Shown here piece after piece: positions 5,202 to 11,936 of a DNA stretch of 11,936 nucleotides (position 1 is the first letter of the stretch; each line of letters begins with the position of its first letter). The notes under the pieces were generated by a model. That model searched no databases. It was not told where the DNA came from and was given only the letters and a program-made list of their open reading frames with translations. This DNA is from Dehalococcoidia bacterium (GTDB lineage: Bacteria > Chloroflexota > Dehalococcoidia > UBA3495), in contig JAPKDE010000057.1 of the NCBI GenBank assembly GCA_028822675.1, positions 1-11,936 of the forward strand, given 5' to 3'. The translations under genes were made by a program, and so were the position numbers.

Positions 5202-8021
5202 ATGGTACTTTTTGATACAGACATTTCCCCATTTGAACAGGTCAATGTAGCACTGGACCTGGAAACCACTGGCCTTGATTCCAATCGTCACCAGATCCTT
5301 GAGATTGGTGCTGTTCGTTTTCGCGGTGACGAGGTCATTGAGACCTATCAAACCCTGGTCAATCCCGGGGTACCCATTCCGGAGTTCATCCAGCGGCTGA
5401 CCCATATCTCCCCGCAACAGGTAAAACGCGCGCCGTTCTTTTCATCAGTTGCCGCTGAGATTGAAGATTTCCTGGGCGCAGACCCCATCATTGGGCACAA
5501 CATCCAGTTCGACATTGGGTTCCTGGCCACTAACGGTGTCCCGCTCAGCAACCCCTCCTATGACACCTGGGACTTAGCGTCAGTCTTCCTGCCCAGCTCT
5601 CGCCAGTATTCTTTGAAATACCTGACCTCTTTCTTTGAGGTTGAACACAACGACGCCCACCGCGCCCTGGCCGACGCCATGGCCACAAAGAACGTGTATA
5701 TCAAGTTGCTCCGCCTAGCCGCCGAGCAAGATTCGGGGTTGTTGGGCTATCTCTCCAACCTGGCCGCCCGTAGCCGCTGGTCGATCAGTGGACTCCTGGC
5801 CGGACTGGAAGGTGAGAGTGAATCCCGTGCTTCTTCCGTGGGACTAACTGGGCTGGATCTGGAGCAGTTGTCCAATCGTCTTGGGGCTACCGAAAAACGA
5901 CGGGCAGACCCCGCACTAAGTGACCTAACTGAAGAGACCGTCGCGGGACTCCTTTCCGTGAAGGGCCCCTTTGCCAAAGCTTTCTCCGGATTTGAACACC
6001 GGCCCGAACAGGAGCAAATGCTGGCCAGCGTGACCAAAGCCATGTATCACAGCGAGCACTTGGTTGTGGAAGGCGGTACCGGCGTGGGCAAGTCAATGTC
6101 GTATCTCCTGCCCTCCGCGCTCTTTGCCCTGTCCAAGGGCCAGCGGGTGGTGATCTCTACCAACACCATCAACCTGCAAGAACAGTTGATGAATAAAGAC
6201 ATCCCGGCCCTAACCCAAGTACTGGAGCAGTCTGGTGTGGTCGAGGAAGGAGTTCTCAAATCAGCACTCCTCAAGGGCCGTTCCAACTACCTGTGCCTGA
6301 GGCGCTGGAATCATTTGGCTCGTAACGAATCGCCAACAATCGATGACGCCCGCCTGTTGTCCAAGACATCGATCTGGATGCAAAACACGGTCAGCGGAGA
6401 CCGGGCAGAGATTAACCTATCCGGACGTGATTTCGGCTCCTGGGGACACATATCCGCCGGTGAAAAAGGGTTCTGTCCCGGGTTGAGAGACGGCTCTCCG
6501 TGTTTCCTGCGTTCCGCCAGGGAGCGGGCAGACCAGGCCCATATCGTAGTGGTTAACCATGCTCTGCTGTTGTCGGACCTGGCTCGTGGCGGCGGTCTGA
6601 TTCCTGATTACCAACACTTGGTAATCGACGAAGCTCACAACCTGGAAGACGAAGCCACTCGGCAACTGGGCTTCAGCGTGTCTCAGGACAAACTGGACGA
6701 AATCTGGGAACCGCAGATTAGATTGACCACCCAAGTAAGGCAGGCGGTTGCCGTTGAAGGTCTGGCATCGTCGATTAGGGACGACGCCGAGAAGGTGGTA
6801 TCCGGGGTGGAAGGTGAGGCCACCAAGATCAAACAGACCTGGTCTCGCCTCTGGACTGAATTAGAACGTTTCCAAGCCAACCAGCGAGACTCTCAGAACA
6901 ACGGCTCGCAGATGTTGATTACCCGTCAGATACGGACCAGCCAGAGCTGGGACGAGTTGCATCTAGCGTGGGAAAACCTGGATGTGGGACTGCAACAGAC
7001 GGCCCAGAGTGTTGGTCGGTTACACCGATTCTTAGACTCGACCAAGCTACCTGCCGCGTCCGACCAACCGGCTTTGATAATGGAAACATCAAACTTAATG
7101 GACGATGTGGAAACCTTACGGGGCAACTTCAATTCCATCTTGGGCAGTCCAATAGATGAAGACATCCATTGGATTAGCAACGACCAAGTCCGCGGCAAAC
7201 CCACGGTCTCAGTGAACTCAGCTCCCCTGGACATCAGCAGCACCCTGGCCGCCGAGTTATTCCAGCACAAAGACAGCGTTGTTCTGACGAGTGCGACGCT
7301 AAGCACTGAAGGCAATTTCAAGTATTTCAAAAGCCGCGTCGGCGTGGACTCCGACAGCGAAGAACTGCTTGTTGGCTCGCCCTTCGACTACGAGAAAGCG
7401 GCGTTGCTGCTGATTCCAGAAGACATGCCAGCCCCCAACTCGGATCAGTACGTGGATGCAATGGTCAAGGTTCTGACCGACCTTGGAACTGGATTGAAAG
7501 GCCGGACCATGGCCCTCTTCACGTCCTATGCTTCGCTTAGGGCTGTTGCTCAACGCCTCCGCGCCCCGCTCATGGGTGAGGGCATTCAAGTGCTGGCCCA
7601 GAGCATTGACGGCTCAGCCCAGCAGTTGATGACGCGGTTTGCAGAGGAGCCCAACAGCGTCCTGCTTGGAACGGCCAGCTTCTGGGAGGGTGTGGACATG
7701 CCTCCTGGTCTGTTAAAGGCATTGGTGCTCACTCGACTGCCCTTCCAGGTGCCCACTGATCCCATCGTGAGAGCTCGTTCTGATCAGTATGAAGAGCCGT
7801 TCAGCCAGTTCTCTGTCCCCCAGGCTGTATTGCGGTTCCGACAGGGATTTGGACGCTTGATACGCAACAAGGAAGACAAAGGGACAATCGTGATTATGGA
7901 CAACCGGGTCACCGCCAAGGGCTACGGTAAGTCATTCTTGCGGTCCATCCCTCCGTGCACAAGCTTCCCCAGCAGCCTAGCCACGGTCGGCAAGCTGGCC
8001 GTTCAGTGGATCGACCAGTAG
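5202..8021 (+). CDS. dinG: DinG-type helicase fused to N-terminal DEDDh 3'-5' exonuclease
   Basis: This 939-residue protein joins a DnaQ-like exonuclease to an XPD/DinG superfamily 2 helicase, as in Bacillus YpvA-type DinG. Exonuclease motifs are DLETTGL (D19, E21), HNIQFDIGFL, and HRALADA. Helicase motifs are Walker A GGTGVGKS (291-298), DEAH (476-479), LTSATLS, GTASFWEGVDMPPG, and QGFGRLIR (Q881). The family resolves or degrades unusual DNA structures. Around the usual iron-sulfur region only three cysteines are seen (C365 in NYLC, C425 in GFCPG, C434 in SPCF) instead of four, so a 4Fe-4S cluster is doubtful. GGAG at 5194-5197 lies four bases before the ATG and fixes the start. The next gene on the same strand is ogg, 89 bp downstream, so the two form a possible repair operon. 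Confidence 0.95.
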   Translation: MVLFDTDISPFEQVNVALDLETTGLDSNRHQILEIGAVRFRGDEVIETYQTLVNPGVPIPEFIQRLTHISPQQVKRAPFFSSVAAEIEDFLGADPIIGHNIQFDIGFLATNGVPLSNPSYDTWDLASVFLPSSRQYSLKYLTSFFEVEHNDAHRALADAMATKNVYIKLLRLAAEQDSGLLGYLSNLAARSRWSISGLLAGLEGESESRASSVGLTGLDLEQLSNRLGATEKRRADPALSDLTEETVAGLLSVKGPFAKAFSGFEHRPEQEQMLASVTKAMYHSEHLVVEGGTGVGKSMSYLLPSALFALSKGQRVVISTNTINLQEQLMNKDIPALTQVLEQSGVVEEGVLKSALLKGRSNYLCLRRWNHLARNESPTIDDARLLSKTSIWMQNTVSGDRAEINLSGRDFGSWGHISAGEKGFCPGLRDGSPCFLRSARERADQAHIVVVNHALLLSDLARGGGLIPDYQHLVIDEAHNLEDEATRQLGFSVSQDKLDEIWEPQIRLTTQVRQAVAVEGLASSIRDDAEKVVSGVEGEATKIKQTWSRLWTELERFQANQRDSQNNGSQMLITRQIRTSQSWDELHLAWENLDVGLQQTAQSVGRLHRFLDSTKLPAASDQPALIMETSNLMDDVETLRGNFNSILGSPIDEDIHWISNDQVRGKPTVSVNSAPLDISSTLAAELFQHKDSVVLTSATLSTEGNFKYFKSRVGVDSDSEELLVGSPFDYEKAALLLIPEDMPAPNSDQYVDAMVKVLTDLGTGLKGRTMALFTSYASLRAVAQRLRAPLMGEGIQVLAQSIDGSAQQLMTRFAEEPNSVLLGTASFWEGVDMPPGLLKALVLTRLPFQVPTDPIVRARSDQYEEPFSQFSVPQAVLRFRQGFGRLIRNKEDKGTIVIMDNRVTAKGYGKSFLRSIPPCTSFPSSLATVGKLAVQWIDQ

Positions 8022-8040
8022 GTTTCTGCTCACAAAAACC

Positions 8041-8066
8041 CGTTCGTCCTGAGCCCGTCGAAGGGC
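8041..8066. repeat. dispersed small palindromic repeat (CCTGAGCCCGTCGAAGG type)
   Basis: The segment carries the core CCTGAGCCCGTCGAAGG, whose complement CCTTCGACGGGCTCAGG is a repeat known in many copies in diverse bacterial genomes. It includes a small hairpin (GCCC 8053-8056 with GGGC 8063-8066, loop GTCGAA). Read in the glycosylase frame it encodes PVRPEPVEG, a peptide well known as an artefact of this repeat in over-extended gene calls. It fills the gap between dinG and ogg. Only one copy occurs in this window. Confidence 0.8.
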
Positions 8067-8098
8067 CGCGTAAGCCAAGCATACAAACTGTCCGGATG

Positions 8099-8104
8099 AA
8101 GGAG
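8099..8104 (+). promoter_or_regulatory. ribosome binding site that sets the ogg start
   Basis: AAGGAG lies six bases before GTG 8111-8113. It overlaps codons 2-3 of the alternative ATG start at 8096, which itself has no good site upstream, so the GTG is the better start. Confidence 0.75.
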
Positions 8105-8110
8105 TGTAGT

Positions 8111-8962
8111 GTGGAACTCGTTATAGACCAGCCATTTGACTTGGGGTCCAGCTTGGAAAGTGGCCAGGCCCATCGGTGGAAAAAGTCGGACGATTGGTAT
8201 TCGGGCGTGGTTCGCGGGGAGTTCATCCAGATTCGCCAAAAAGGCCAGACGGTTGAATTCATGTCCGGCCCGTCACCAGAAGCCACTGCGGCCGCCATGC
8301 TACGGGATTACTTCCGGCTCGACGATGACCTAGACGCCATTTATCTGGACATCAACAAAGACAACCGCGTTGCCGACATGGTCGACAAGTACCCCGGCCT
8401 GCGTATCTTGCGCACGGAACCCTGGGAATGTCTGGTGGCCTTTATCTGTTCGGCCAACAACAACATCGCCCGCATTCATCAATTGATGGAGCGAATGTCT
8501 GAAGAGTTTGGCAATCCGGTAACGCTAAACGGTGAGACTCGCTACACGTTCCCCACGCCGGCCGACCTGGCTGAAGGGGGCGAAATGGAACTGCGCCGCT
8601 TGGGACTTGGTTTCAGGGCGCCCTACGTGGACCAAGCTTCCAAGGCAGTATTGGAAGGACGACTAGACCTAGCGGCCTTGGTGCAGATGCCTTACCCGGA
8701 AGCCAAAGAAGCCCTCATGGAGATGAAAGGCATCGGCCCAAAGATAGCCGACTGTATCGCCATCTTCTCTTTGGAGAAACTGGAGGCATTTCCTATCGAC
8801 GTTTGGATCAGGCGCGCCCTGGCCGAGTGGTATTTCCCGGACCAGAAAACCCCGCCGGACAAAGTATTACTGGAATGGGCCCAAGACCATTTTGGCCGTT
8901 ACGGCGGTTACGCCCAGCAATACTTATTCCACGGCCAGAGACTGCGCAAAAAGGCTGAGTAG
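8111..8962 (+). CDS. ogg: OGG1-type 8-oxoguanine DNA glycosylase/AP lyase
   Basis: From GTG 8111 this is a 283-residue bifunctional glycosylase that removes 8-oxoguanine and nicks the abasic site. The N-terminal OGG domain has FDLGSSLESGQAHRW. The conserved SANNNIARI (114-122) contacts the damaged pair. The helix-hairpin-helix is MKGIGPKIADC (205-215) with K211 as the Schiff-base lysine, and D230 in FPIDVWIRR is the second catalytic residue. No iron-sulfur cysteines are present, as expected. The protein resembles eukaryotic OGG1 more than MutM, as do some other bacterial and archaeal OGGs. The frame stays open upstream to 7955, inside dinG and through the repeat, but that part is not protein-like. 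ATG 8096 (MKECS) is the alternative start. The gene follows dinG and converges on the MDR gene, with 23 bp between stops and no strong terminator there. Confidence 0.93.
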   Translation: MELVIDQPFDLGSSLESGQAHRWKKSDDWYSGVVRGEFIQIRQKGQTVEFMSGPSPEATAAAMLRDYFRLDDDLDAIYLDINKDNRVADMVDKYPGLRILRTEPWECLVAFICSANNNIARIHQLMERMSEEFGNPVTLNGETRYTFPTPADLAEGGEMELRRLGLGFRAPYVDQASKAVLEGRLDLAALVQMPYPEAKEALMEMKGIGPKIADCIAIFSLEKLEAFPIDVWIRRALAEWYFPDQKTPPDKVLLEWAQDHFGRYGGYAQQYLFHGQRLRKKAE

Positions 8963-8985
8963 CTAAAAACCGGTAGACGCTGGGT

Positions 8986-10023
8986 TTACTGGGTCAGAAT
9001 CAGCTTACCAAAGAAACTGGTCTCGTCCATGTACTGATGGGCGGCAGCAGCCTCGGCCAACGGGAAGGTCCGGTCAACCACCGGCTTAACTACGCCCTTG
9101 TTCAGCAGTTCGACGATTTCCCGCATATCTTCTTTATTGCCCATGAACGCGCCGTAGATCTCTTTTTGCTGGCTAAATAGCAAACCTAGGTGCAGTTCGG
9201 TACGCAAACCGGTTGTGGCACCGCATATGCCGTAGCGTCCGCCGCTACGTAACGAGGCAAAGGCCGGACCAAAGAAGTCGGCTCCAACGTGATCGACGAC
9301 GCAGTCCACGCCGGCACCGCCGGTAATCTCCCGAACTCGTTCCCTGATGTCTTCATCGGTGTAATTAATAACCACATCAGCGCCCAAATCGGTGGCCTTG
9401 GCAGCTTTCTCTGCGCTGCTAGTGGTGGCAATAACCCTGGCGCCAATCACGTCTTTGGCAACCTGAATCGCAGCCGTTCCCACACCGGCAGAAGCTGAAA
9501 GCACCAACACAGTCTGCCAGGATTTAAGCTGCAAACGGCGTACCAGCATGTTCCAGACCGGTAGATAGGTGGTTGGGGCAGCAGCAGCCTGTTCAAATGA
9601 CACGCTATCGGCCAATTTATGGGCGTTGGCGGCTGGGATCGATATCAACTCCGCGTAGCTGCCGTTGATGGCGCTGCCCAAGAAGCGGGAGCGGCGGCAA
9701 AGGTCGTCTTGACCGGCCAAGCAGGGTGCGCATTGCATGCAGCTTAGCCGGGGGTTTACCACCACACGGTCTCCCACTTTAAGGGTACTCACGCCATCGG
9801 CGCACTCCACAACCTCGCCGGCACAGTCTCCGCCCAGAATCAAAGCCGGGGGAAACTCACGCTCCAGACCGCGCCCACCGTCCCTGGTGTACAGGTCCAA
9901 ACGGTTTAGTGCGGTGGCCTTGACTCTAATCTTGATCTCACCGGCCTGAACCTCTGGTTCTGGTTGGTCGCCGTAAGTCAGGACTTCAGTGCCGCCGTGG
10001 GCTTCGATATAGACCGCTTTCAT
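8986..10023 (-). CDS. zinc-lobe MDR oxidoreductase (quinone reductase/alcohol dehydrogenase family)
   Basis: This 345-residue medium-chain dehydrogenase/reductase has a GroES-like N-terminal half and a Rossmann C-terminal half. The structural zinc lobe is complete: C95, C98, C101 and C109 in SCMQCAPCLAGQDDLC. The catalytic-zinc ligands are missing: the usual Cys is replaced around N40 (ATALNRLD), and the GHE box reads GGD (64-66). The nucleotide-binding loop is SASAGVGTAAIQ (176-187), an AxxGVG form often linked to NADPH. This suggests a reductase of enones or quinones rather than a true zinc alcohol dehydrogenase. The substrate is unknown. AAGGAG at 10033-10038 precedes the ATG by nine bases. 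It is last in a co-directional set after cca and the small zinc-finger-like gene, with a 78-bp gap before it. Confidence 0.93.
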   Translation of the reverse strand: MKAVYIEAHGGTEVLTYGDQPEPEVQAGEIKIRVKATALNRLDLYTRDGGRGLEREFPPALILGGDCAGEVVECADGVSTLKVGDRVVVNPRLSCMQCAPCLAGQDDLCRRSRFLGSAINGSYAELISIPAANAHKLADSVSFEQAAAAPTTYLPVWNMLVRRLQLKSWQTVLVLSASAGVGTAAIQVAKDVIGARVIATTSSAEKAAKATDLGADVVINYTDEDIRERVREITGGAGVDCVVDHVGADFFGPAFASLRSGGRYGICGATTGLRTELHLGLLFSQQKEIYGAFMGNKEDMREIVELLNKGVVKPVVDRTFPLAEAAAAHQYMDETSFFGKLILTQ

Positions 10024-10101
10024 GGCCGTGTTCTCCTTAGGGTATTAGCTGACATTTTAGGCCGCCAGCCTTCGGTTTTTGGTTTAGTAATTGGGGACCG
10101 C

Positions 10102-10347
10102 TTAGGGGCGGCGTCCGTAGTAACAATCGTCGCAGAGAAACACGATGGCCAAGGCGTCCTCGTGGCTGCCGATTCGGCCGCACTGGGGCACGCTGCCATC
10201 CTGAGTCCACGGCTGGTGGAACTTGCCGCCGCACATCTGACAGGAAGTTTCTTGGATTCCGTCCAGGGCATCACCACAGATGACGCAGGACTCCAATTCA
10301 TTTTCAGGGGTTTCCAGGTTATCGGGTATGCCCGACTGTTCTGCCAT
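10102..10347 (-). CDS. small Cys-rich protein with RING/PHD-like zinc-binding pattern
   Basis: This 81-residue protein of unknown function has the spacing C21-x2-C24-x11-C36-x2-C39-x4-H44-x11-C56-x5-H62-x9-C72-x2-C75. The paired CxxC motifs plus CGGKFH resemble a C4HC3 treble or RING/PHD-like finger, with an unusually long gap between H44 and C56. Two zinc ions could be bound. The first 18 residues are acidic and probably disordered. No signal peptide or membrane helix is seen, so it should be cytoplasmic. It lies 24 bp after cca and 78 bp before the MDR gene on the same strand, which argues for cotranscription. The ribosome site is weak (GGCGGA). It could equally be a plain double zinc ribbon. 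No function is claimed. Confidence 0.75.
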   Translation of the reverse strand: MAEQSGIPDNLETPENELESCVICGDALDGIQETSCQMCGGKFHQPWTQDGSVPQCGRIGSHEDALAIVFLCDDCYYGRRP

Positions 10348-10371
10348 CGTTATTCCGCCATTACCAGTGGA

Positions 10372-11655
10372 TTAACTCCCTTGCGAGATAATTTGATTCA
10401 CCAAGGACCGTTCTTCCGTCTCACTGCCGATTAAGCCGTCCAGTTTCGCCGAGAGCAATTCCTGCAATACCTCGCCGATTTTAACGCCGGGCGTCACGCC
10501 CATCGCCAGCAGGTCGTCGCCTGTCAGAGCAGTTTTTACGATCCGCCATTCATCCAAATACCGGCGTAGCTGAGTCGCCAATTGGGCGTCCGGAGAGAAC
10601 CAGGCCGACGCCGCGATTGCATCAGAGTCCAGGCCGTCCAATAGTCGGCAAATGTCCGAAATCTTGGTCGCCGATTCAGAAATCACGGGCGTAAATTCTT
10701 TCAAAGTAATGGTATCACGTACCACGCGCGCCCAATGGATTGGCAAGTTTAACCGCTGCGAGACTGCGTCCCCATCCAGAGGGCTCAAATCTCCAACCAA
10801 TGCGGCCAGGTAGTCGCTGGGGCCCAGGCCGACCTCACCAACCAAACGAGCCAGACTTGCCTTATTCGAAAGGGCTGGATGAATCGCAGGCAAAATGCCA
10901 ATTTCAATGGCCCTCTCAAACATCTCAGCAGCCCGGTCTTCATCGAAAATCTTCAGGAATTCCTGCCGCCACCGATCCCCACTAACCGCAGACACATGGC
11001 CTTCATCGACGGCCTTATTCAAATATGACAGCGTGGTCTCTGAAATTTTAAAACCCAGGCGCTGTTCGTAGCGCACCGCCCGCAGCATACGAGTTGGGTC
11101 GTCGGTAAAGCTGCCAGGATGCAAGACGACAATCGTCTTGTTCTCCAAGTCCTGCAGCCCACCGTGCGGGTCAATAACTACCGGACTTTCGCCGGACAGT
11201 GACAGTGCCATCGCATTAATGGAGAAATCACGACGGGCCAGGTCGTCGTTGATATCGCTGGGTGTTATCTCTGGAAGTGATCCTGGGAACGCATATGTTT
11301 CTTTACGTGCGGTTACGATATCCACCCGGTCGCCCTCAATTTCCACAGTGGCCGTGCCAAATCTTTCATGGACGGTAACGGTACCGCCGAGGTTGGTGGC
11401 CGATTCAGTAGCCACTATCGGCGCGTTACCAACTACGACGAAATCCAGGTCATGGATCGGTATTTCTAGCACAGAGTCTCGTACCGGACCGCCCACCAGA
11501 TAGATAGGAACGCTTTCTTCGGAGGCAAGCTGGCGTAGGAAATTTAAGACGGCCAGTTGCCCGCCGCTAACGGCAGCAGCAATTCGGTCTAAAGGGATCG
11601 AATGAGGTTGCGACTCAGGCGTGGTGAAGCCTCCTGTGGCAGTCCAGTAGAGCAC
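10372..11655 (-). CDS. cca: CCA-adding tRNA nucleotidyltransferase
   Basis: This 427-residue class II nucleotidyltransferase adds or repairs the tRNA 3' CCA end without a template. The head has YLVGGPVRD (52-60) and the catalytic DLD (69-71), followed by the flexible-loop region ARKETYAFPGSLPEIT (116-131). RRDFSINAMA (141-150) and DPTRMLRAVRYEQR (186-199) are the base-selection and neck motifs. The C-terminal half is helical, ending in the LTGDDLLAMGVTPGVKIGEVL element typical of bacterial enzymes. CCA-adding versus A-adding or CC-adding activity cannot be settled by eye. The only start codon before the conserved core is GTG 11653-11655, without a Shine-Dalgarno site and about 17 bp from a strong -10 box, so the leader would be under about 12 nt. 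An internal AGGAGG (11630-11635) has no start codon after it. Confidence 0.95.
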   Translation of the reverse strand: MLYWTATGGFTTPESQPHSIPLDRIAAAVSGGQLAVLNFLRQLASEESVPIYLVGGPVRDSVLEIPIHDLDFVVVGNAPIVATESATNLGGTVTVHERFGTATVEIEGDRVDIVTARKETYAFPGSLPEITPSDINDDLARRDFSINAMALSLSGESPVVIDPHGGLQDLENKTIVVLHPGSFTDDPTRMLRAVRYEQRLGFKISETTLSYLNKAVDEGHVSAVSGDRWRQEFLKIFDEDRAAEMFERAIEIGILPAIHPALSNKASLARLVGEVGLGPSDYLAALVGDLSPLDGDAVSQRLNLPIHWARVVRDTITLKEFTPVISESATKISDICRLLDGLDSDAIAASAWFSPDAQLATQLRRYLDEWRIVKTALTGDDLLAMGVTPGVKIGEVLQELLSAKLDGLIGSETEERSLVNQIISQGS

Positions 11656-11671
11656 AATAATCGGAGCCGAA

Positions 11672-11698
11672 ATTATAGCATGTAGGCAGGGATTCCAA
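11672..11698 (-). promoter_or_regulatory. extended -10 promoter for cca
   Basis: On the minus strand TGCTATAAT (11680 to 11672) is a perfect extended -10 element. A -35-like TTGGAA (11698 to 11693) lies 15 bp upstream, a short spacing that extended -10 promoters tolerate. The start of transcription would fall near 11662-11666, giving cca an almost leaderless mRNA. Confidence 0.7.
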
Positions 11699-11768
11699 AT
11701 GGCCTCACAACGTTATTTCTGCGCTGAAAAGCCGTCCAATAATCAACAAATAAACTGCCGTCTGCGCT

Positions 11769-11797
11769 TTGACAACCCGTGAGCCTGTGGATACAAT
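11769..11797 (+). promoter_or_regulatory. near-consensus sigma-70 promoter facing right
   Basis: TTGACA (11769-11774), a 17-bp spacer, then TACAAT (11792-11797): 11 of 12 consensus bases at ideal spacing. Transcription would start near 11804 and give about 70 nt of leader before the ATG at 11876. The site is divergent from the cca promoter. Confidence 0.8.
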
Positions 11798-11875
11798 CCA
11801 TACATATACCCAGTCCATGCGTATTACAGGCGTGGATTGAGTCATCTATCCTGGCGAAATTTGGGAGGTAGCAAT

Positions 11876-11917
11876 ATGGTTGATGCCCAATTCACCACCT
11901 TTTACGACTTCCGTTGA
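11876..11917 (+). CDS. 13-codon ORF with strong ribosome site, possible leader peptide
   Basis: GGGAGG (11863-11868) lies seven bases before ATG 11876, and the ORF reads MVDAQFTTFYDFR then TGA. Promoter, leader and ribosome site are all in register with this ATG. It is either a leader peptide or upstream ORF, or the start of a gene with an early frameshift. The peptide has three Phe and one Tyr but no run of a single amino acid that would point to classical attenuation. The window ends 19 bases after the stop, so this cannot be resolved. Confidence 0.35.
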   Translation: MVDAQFTTFYDFR

Positions 11918-11936
11918 CCCTTCGTCTATAACGCAG
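11883..11936 (+). CDS. possible start of a rightward gene, cut by the window edge
   Basis: In the frame one base behind that of the 13-codon ORF (-1), TTG 11880 and ATG 11883 open a reading frame (MPNSPPFTTSVDPSSITQ) that is still open at the right edge. The ribosome site is 11 or 14 bases away, longer than ideal. It overlaps the 13-codon ORF, so the two could be translationally coupled. Eighteen residues are too few to name. Confidence 0.3.
   Translation, partial: MPNSPPFTTSVDPSSITQ

Noticed and set aside
4792..5202. Open frame of 136 codons whose TAA overlaps the dinG ATG (TAATG)
   Set aside because: It starts at a TTG without a ribosome site, its composition is not protein-like, no family is recognisable, and dinG has its own GGAG site. 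It is most likely chance in the divergent spacer.
8963..8985. Terminator between convergent ogg and MDR genes (AAACC...GGGTTT)
   Set aside because: The stem is only about five pairs, AT-rich, with a large loop and no U-tract.

Overview
The window looks like ordinary chromosomal DNA from a free-living bacterium. It has a moderate GC content, compact gene spacing, Shine-Dalgarno sites of the GGAGG type and intrinsic terminators. The gene set (eukaryote-like flotillin with long NfeD, two-domain copper oxidase, exonuclease-DinG fusion, OGG1-type glycosylase, small Cys-rich protein beside cca) and a dispersed repeat between dinG and ogg fit the Chloroflexota, perhaps a Dehalococcoidia/SAR202-like lineage. 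That assignment is inference only. No rRNA, tRNA, phage, transposase or CRISPR array is visible.

Layout, left to right. Positions 1-536 (+) hold the 3' part of a PHP-domain phosphoesterase. It converges on a flotillin gene across a perfect bidirectional terminator (573-603). Positions 656-3518 (-) carry a membrane-microdomain pair: upstream nfeD (2080-3518), then flotillin (656-2017). The nfeD reading frame is broken twice, by a one-base deletion just before the catalytic serine motif and by an in-frame TAA before the C-terminal OB domain, while the flotillin is intact. Positions 3783-4773 (-) hold a lipoprotein two-domain multicopper oxidase with all copper ligands but one frameshift. It ends at a strong terminator (3722-3760). 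A 428-bp divergent spacer follows.

Positions 5202-8962 (+) form a genome-maintenance pair: a DinG-type helicase with an N-terminal DEDDh exonuclease, then an OGG1-type 8-oxoguanine glycosylase, separated by 89 bp that contain the repeat. The glycosylase reading frame can be extended upstream through the repeat, but the true start is probably GTG at 8111.

Positions 8986-11655 (-) form a co-directional group of cca (CCA-adding enzyme), a small zinc-finger-like protein and a zinc-lobe MDR oxidoreductase. The group is probably transcribed from an extended -10 promoter only about 17 bp upstream of the cca GTG. At the right edge a near-consensus sigma-70 promoter (11769-11797) and a strong ribosome binding site point rightward to a 13-codon ORF or to a gene that leaves the window.

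Three reading-frame lesions lie between 2080 and 4773, and none was found in the other genes. This is either local sequence error or decay of the nfeD/oxidase segment. I see no clearly novel multi-gene system. The most interesting points are the cysteine-free flotillin without a membrane anchor next to a broken NfeD, the C4HC3-like mini-protein, and the short ORF at the right edge.
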